Shown piece by piece: positions 3,713 to 5,674 of a DNA stretch of 5,674 bases; the first letter of the stretch is position 1, and each line of letters starts with the position of its first letter. The DNA comes from Pseudomonadales bacterium (lineage in GTDB: Bacteria > Pseudomonadota > Gammaproteobacteria > Pseudomonadales > DC-out160), in the NCBI GenBank assembly GCA_016765265.1, contig JAESQG010000119.1, forward strand, positions 6,617 to 12,290, written 5' to 3'. The notes below the pieces were generated by a model that was not told the DNA's origin, made no database searches, and worked only from the letters and a program-made list of their open reading frames with translations. The position numbers and the translations under genes are program-made.

Positions 3713-4717
3713 ATGAAAGCAGCGATATTGAAAGGATATGGTCCGAAGTCATCTTTTGTAATTACTGAAGTGAACACTCCAACGCTGGGTAAAAACGATG
3801 TTCTAGTTGAGGTCCATGCTTCAACAGTTAACCCTATCGATTGGAAAATTCATAAAATGCTCTCTTTCCTGCCAAGAAATGGCGGAATCACCAAGCCTTT
3901 AATACTGGGTAGAGATGTCTCCGGAATTGTCAAGGCGATAGGCTCGGAGGTGCGAGATGTATCCATCGGTGAAGCCGTTTATGGAATGAGTGTCAATTTT
4001 TTAGCAGGGACCTATGCCGAATTTTCTGCTGTGAAGGCCCATAATATTGCCCCTAAACCTAATGATTTGTCCTTTGAAGAAGCTGCGGCTGTCCCTCTGG
4101 CTGGATTAACGGCTTTGCAAGCTTTGCAAATAAGTAACGTTAAAGCTGGAACTGAAATTTTGATTATTGGAGGTTCTGGCGGTGTGGGATCATTTGCAGT
4201 CCAAATTGCAACAGCTATGGGCGCTCAAGTGAGTGCCGTGTGTAGTGGAAAAAATAGTGATTTTGTAAAGTCCTTGGGTGCCGTTGAAGTTATAGACTAT
4301 ACGAATAAAGATTTTACCAAAGACGCGAGAGATTTTGATGTGATCTTTGACGCTACCGGCTACGAGAGCTTAACCTCTTGCTCATCATTGTTGAAAGAAG
4401 GGGGGGTGTATATTACCACCACGCCAAACCTTAAGAGTTCGTTTGATATAGTAAAAGGTAAAATATTTCGTCATGGGAAGAAAATTAAAACTGTTTTTAC
4501 AGACTCAAACAATCGAAATTTGAAGCAATTAACGGAGTATATTGAAAAGGGACAGATTAAAGTCATCGTGGATAGTGAATATTCTTTCTCTGATATCAAT
4601 TTAAGCCATGAGAAAAGCATGACACATAGAGCTGTTGGGAAAATTATTGTTAAGATAAGAGACAAAACATCAGCGTTACATGATCAGCAGAAATCTGAAA
4701 GTGTACAGATAGACTAA
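3713..4717 (+). CDS. Zinc-independent MDR-superfamily NAD(P)-dependent oxidoreductase (quinone reductase-like)
   Basis: This complete 334-aa medium-chain dehydrogenase/reductase has the N-terminal GroES-like catalytic domain (MKAAILKGYG; HASTVNPIDWKIH at 35-47; GRDVSGIVKAIGSEV at 66-80). The Rossmann domain follows, with AAAVPLAGLTALQAL (124-138), the nucleotide-binding GGSGGVGSFAVQIA (153-166) and FDVIFDATG. The catalytic and structural zinc cysteines of alcohol dehydrogenases are absent, so it belongs with quinone oxidoreductases, enoyl/alkenal reductases and similar NADPH-dependent enzymes; the substrate cannot be assigned. SGK (178-180) after the second strand is compatible with NADPH preference. 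Ribosome site AAGGGA (3701-3706) is seven bases before ATG. GATAAT at 3676-3681 is a possible -10 box without a good -35. The last ~15 residues (TSALHDQQKSESVQID) form a polar extension beyond the usual end. Confidence 0.9.
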   Translation: MKAAILKGYGPKSSFVITEVNTPTLGKNDVLVEVHASTVNPIDWKIHKMLSFLPRNGGITKPLILGRDVSGIVKAIGSEVRDVSIGEAVYGMSVNFLAGTYAEFSAVKAHNIAPKPNDLSFEEAAAVPLAGLTALQALQISNVKAGTEILIIGGSGGVGSFAVQIATAMGAQVSAVCSGKNSDFVKSLGAVEVIDYTNKDFTKDARDFDVIFDATGYESLTSCSSLLKEGGVYITTTPNLKSSFDIVKGKIFRHGKKIKTVFTDSNNRNLKQLTEYIEKGQIKVIVDSEYSFSDINLSHEKSMTHRAVGKIIVKIRDKTSALHDQQKSESVQID

Positions 4718-4748
4718 GTTTTGTGGTGTTAACTACATCATACCTAGT

Positions 4749-4839
4749 TTATAACAAACCAGAGCATGTTGTACTTTCAGTGCTGCGCACAGCAACAGTC
4801 ATATAGCAAGATTCGGGTCGCTTTAAAGCAGCATTGAAT
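4749..4839 (+). other. Probable degenerate attC between the MDR and flavin-reductase cassettes
   Basis: TTATAAC followed by AAACC (4749-4760), shortly after the oxidoreductase stop, is a standard-looking left box. Within the next 80 bases are a hairpin GTGC/GCAC (4780-4790) and a longer-range pairing TGCTGC (4781-4786) with GCAGCA (4828-4833), but no full bulged stem. No GTT right box appears where expected; ATTGAAT (4833-4839) is the nearest candidate and again has A for G. Position and left box support an attC; the rest looks eroded. Confidence 0.38.
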
Positions 4840-4880
4840 TAATAATTCCTATTACAAATAATCAAATATGGGAATTAAGG

Positions 4881-5591
4881 ATGAGAGTAACGATAGAACC
4901 ATCAATAATGTATTTTGGAACCCCTGTAGTTTTGATCAACACGTTAAATGAAGATGGTTCGACAAATATTGCCCCCATATCCTCTGTTTGGTGGTTAGGT
5001 TGGAGCTGTATGATTGGTTTAGATGGAACATCAAAATCAACTGAAAATTTAAAAAAGTATGGTCGGTGTGTTTTGAATCTAGCATCGGGAAATCTCGCGG
5101 ACAAGGTGAATAACCTAGCATTATTAACAGGTAGCAAAGACATCCCGGTACATAAAAAATTATTAGGTTACAAATATGCCAGGAATAAATTCTCTGACGC
5201 TGGATTTACTCCGCAACAAGCTGGAGACATGAAAATCAGCTTCATACAAGAATGCCAAATTCAATTAGATGCTAGTGTTGAAAAGGTAACAAGTTTTGCT
5301 GAAAATGATAAACGTTTGGCGATTCCTGCTTATGCAATGGAATTAAAGATAACACAAGTTTCTGTGTCCCCTGACATATTACTTAAAGGTGAAGAAAACA
5401 AAATTGATCCTAATAAGTGGAATCCATTGATCATGAATTTTCGTAAATTTTATAGTTTATCTTCCGAGCTAAATGAATCTAGGTTGGCAAAAAAATCAGA
5501 AGACTTGTATGCTCCCTGGAAAAGGAAAGGAATTAGTCGCATATTAACCGATAAGGTGTTGAGTCGATCAAATAAAAAGTATGGACACTAA
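4881..5591 (+). CDS. Flavin reductase-like split-barrel flavoprotein
   Basis: The 236-aa protein begins MRVTIEPSIMYFGTPVVLIN and carries the FMN-binding split-barrel signature of the flavin reductase-like (DIM6/NTAB) family. Motifs are TLNEDGSTNIAPISSVWWLG (21-40), SCMIGLDGTSKSTENL (42-57) and GRCVLNLAS (61-69). Related barrels reduce or bind FMN and act as flavin reductases, small oxidoreductases or redox proteins. The subgroup sharing the 'YFGTPVVL...STLNEDG' start is mostly uncharacterised, so no substrate is given. The length and C-terminus (through APWKRKGISRIL) look complete. ATG 4881 fits the family N-terminus; GGGA at 4869-4872 is the best-spaced ribosome site. TTGAAT (4834-4839) and AATAAT (4857-4862) at 17-bp spacing form a promoter-like pair, but it would start transcription on the ribosome site and the region is AT-rich, so I do not call it. 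Confidence 0.9.
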   Translation: MRVTIEPSIMYFGTPVVLINTLNEDGSTNIAPISSVWWLGWSCMIGLDGTSKSTENLKKYGRCVLNLASGNLADKVNNLALLTGSKDIPVHKKLLGYKYARNKFSDAGFTPQQAGDMKISFIQECQIQLDASVEKVTSFAENDKRLAIPAYAMELKITQVSVSPDILLKGEENKIDPNKWNPLIMNFRKFYSLSSELNESRLAKKSEDLYAPWKRKGISRILTDKVLSRSNKKYGH

Positions 5592-5594
5592 TAC

Positions 5595-5652
5595 TTCCAA
5601 CAAAACAATGTGGCAGCACGTCCCATCTGTAAATTGTGGTGCTAAGTTTGCA
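5595..5652 (+). other. Candidate attC closing the flavin-reductase cassette
   Basis: Four bases after the stop, TTCCAAC (5595-5601) could be the left box and GTTTGCA (5646-5652) the right box, 58 bp in all, a normal attC size. AGCAC (5615-5619) pairs with GTGCT (5639-5643), and ACAAT (5605-5609) with ATTGT (5633-5637); the two stems exclude one another. GTTTGCA is the complement of the left box of the fabA attC, and it is part of a 10-bp palindrome GTTTGCAAAC. Position strongly suggests an attC; the structure is only fair. Confidence 0.42.
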
Positions 5653-5674
5653 AACCGATAATAGTTAAAGGAAG

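Noticed and set aside
1..5674. CRISPR arrays, rRNA or tRNA genes, insertion sequences
   Set aside because: No regularly spaced direct repeats, tRNA-like folds or transposase-like frames are visible on either strand.

Overview
This window reads as a stretch of a sedentary (chromosomal) integron cassette array. Short, unrelated, mostly plus-strand genes follow one another, and between most of them lie attC-type recombination sites. The sites have a left RYYYAAC-like box, a bulged inverted repeat and a right GTT box. The gene families (RelE/RHH and YefM toxin-antitoxin parts, FabA, PaiB, GFA, ABM, MDR reductase) and the AT-leaning composition suggest a gammaproteobacterium, possibly marine. That host call is inference. 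No integrase is present; from attC orientation it should lie to the left, outside the window.

Left to right: (1) positions 1-74 are the N-terminus of a minus-strand Phd/YefM-type antitoxin with an upstream palindrome, followed by a well-formed attC (127-224). (2) An unrecognised protein of about 158 aa (326-802) has a non-coding tail and a poor attC candidate near 954-1011. (3) A 58-aa ORF (1051-1227) ends in a compact attC. (4) An antibiotic-biosynthesis-monooxygenase (ABM) protein (1320-1622) has a long attC (1654-1770). (5) An RHH antitoxin with its own promoter/operator is followed by a RelE-type toxin that begins at CTG and stops before the family's C-terminal motif. No attC follows it. 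(6) An intact FabA-type dehydratase (2321-2821) has an attC. (7) The last ~36 codons of a GFA (CENP-V-like) protein are followed by a short attC. (8) A PaiB-type FMN-binding regulator is broken by an internal deletion (3083-3621). (9) An intact zinc-free MDR oxidoreductase (3713-4717) follows. (10) An intact flavin-reductase-like split-barrel protein (4881-5591) is followed by a candidate attC at the window edge.

The cassettes do not form a pathway. The intact ones lean towards redox and lipid chemistry (ABM, MDR, flavin reductase, FabA), and the toxin-antitoxin cassettes are the usual candidates for stabilising such arrays. The most notable signal is decay. One cassette junction has lost its attC, two attC sites carry ATT instead of GTT at the crossover box, and three genes (toxin, GFA, PaiB) are truncated or internally deleted. 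Two cassettes (58-aa ORF and ABM) can be delimited closely, because the bases at each cassette start complement the left attC box at that same cassette's end.
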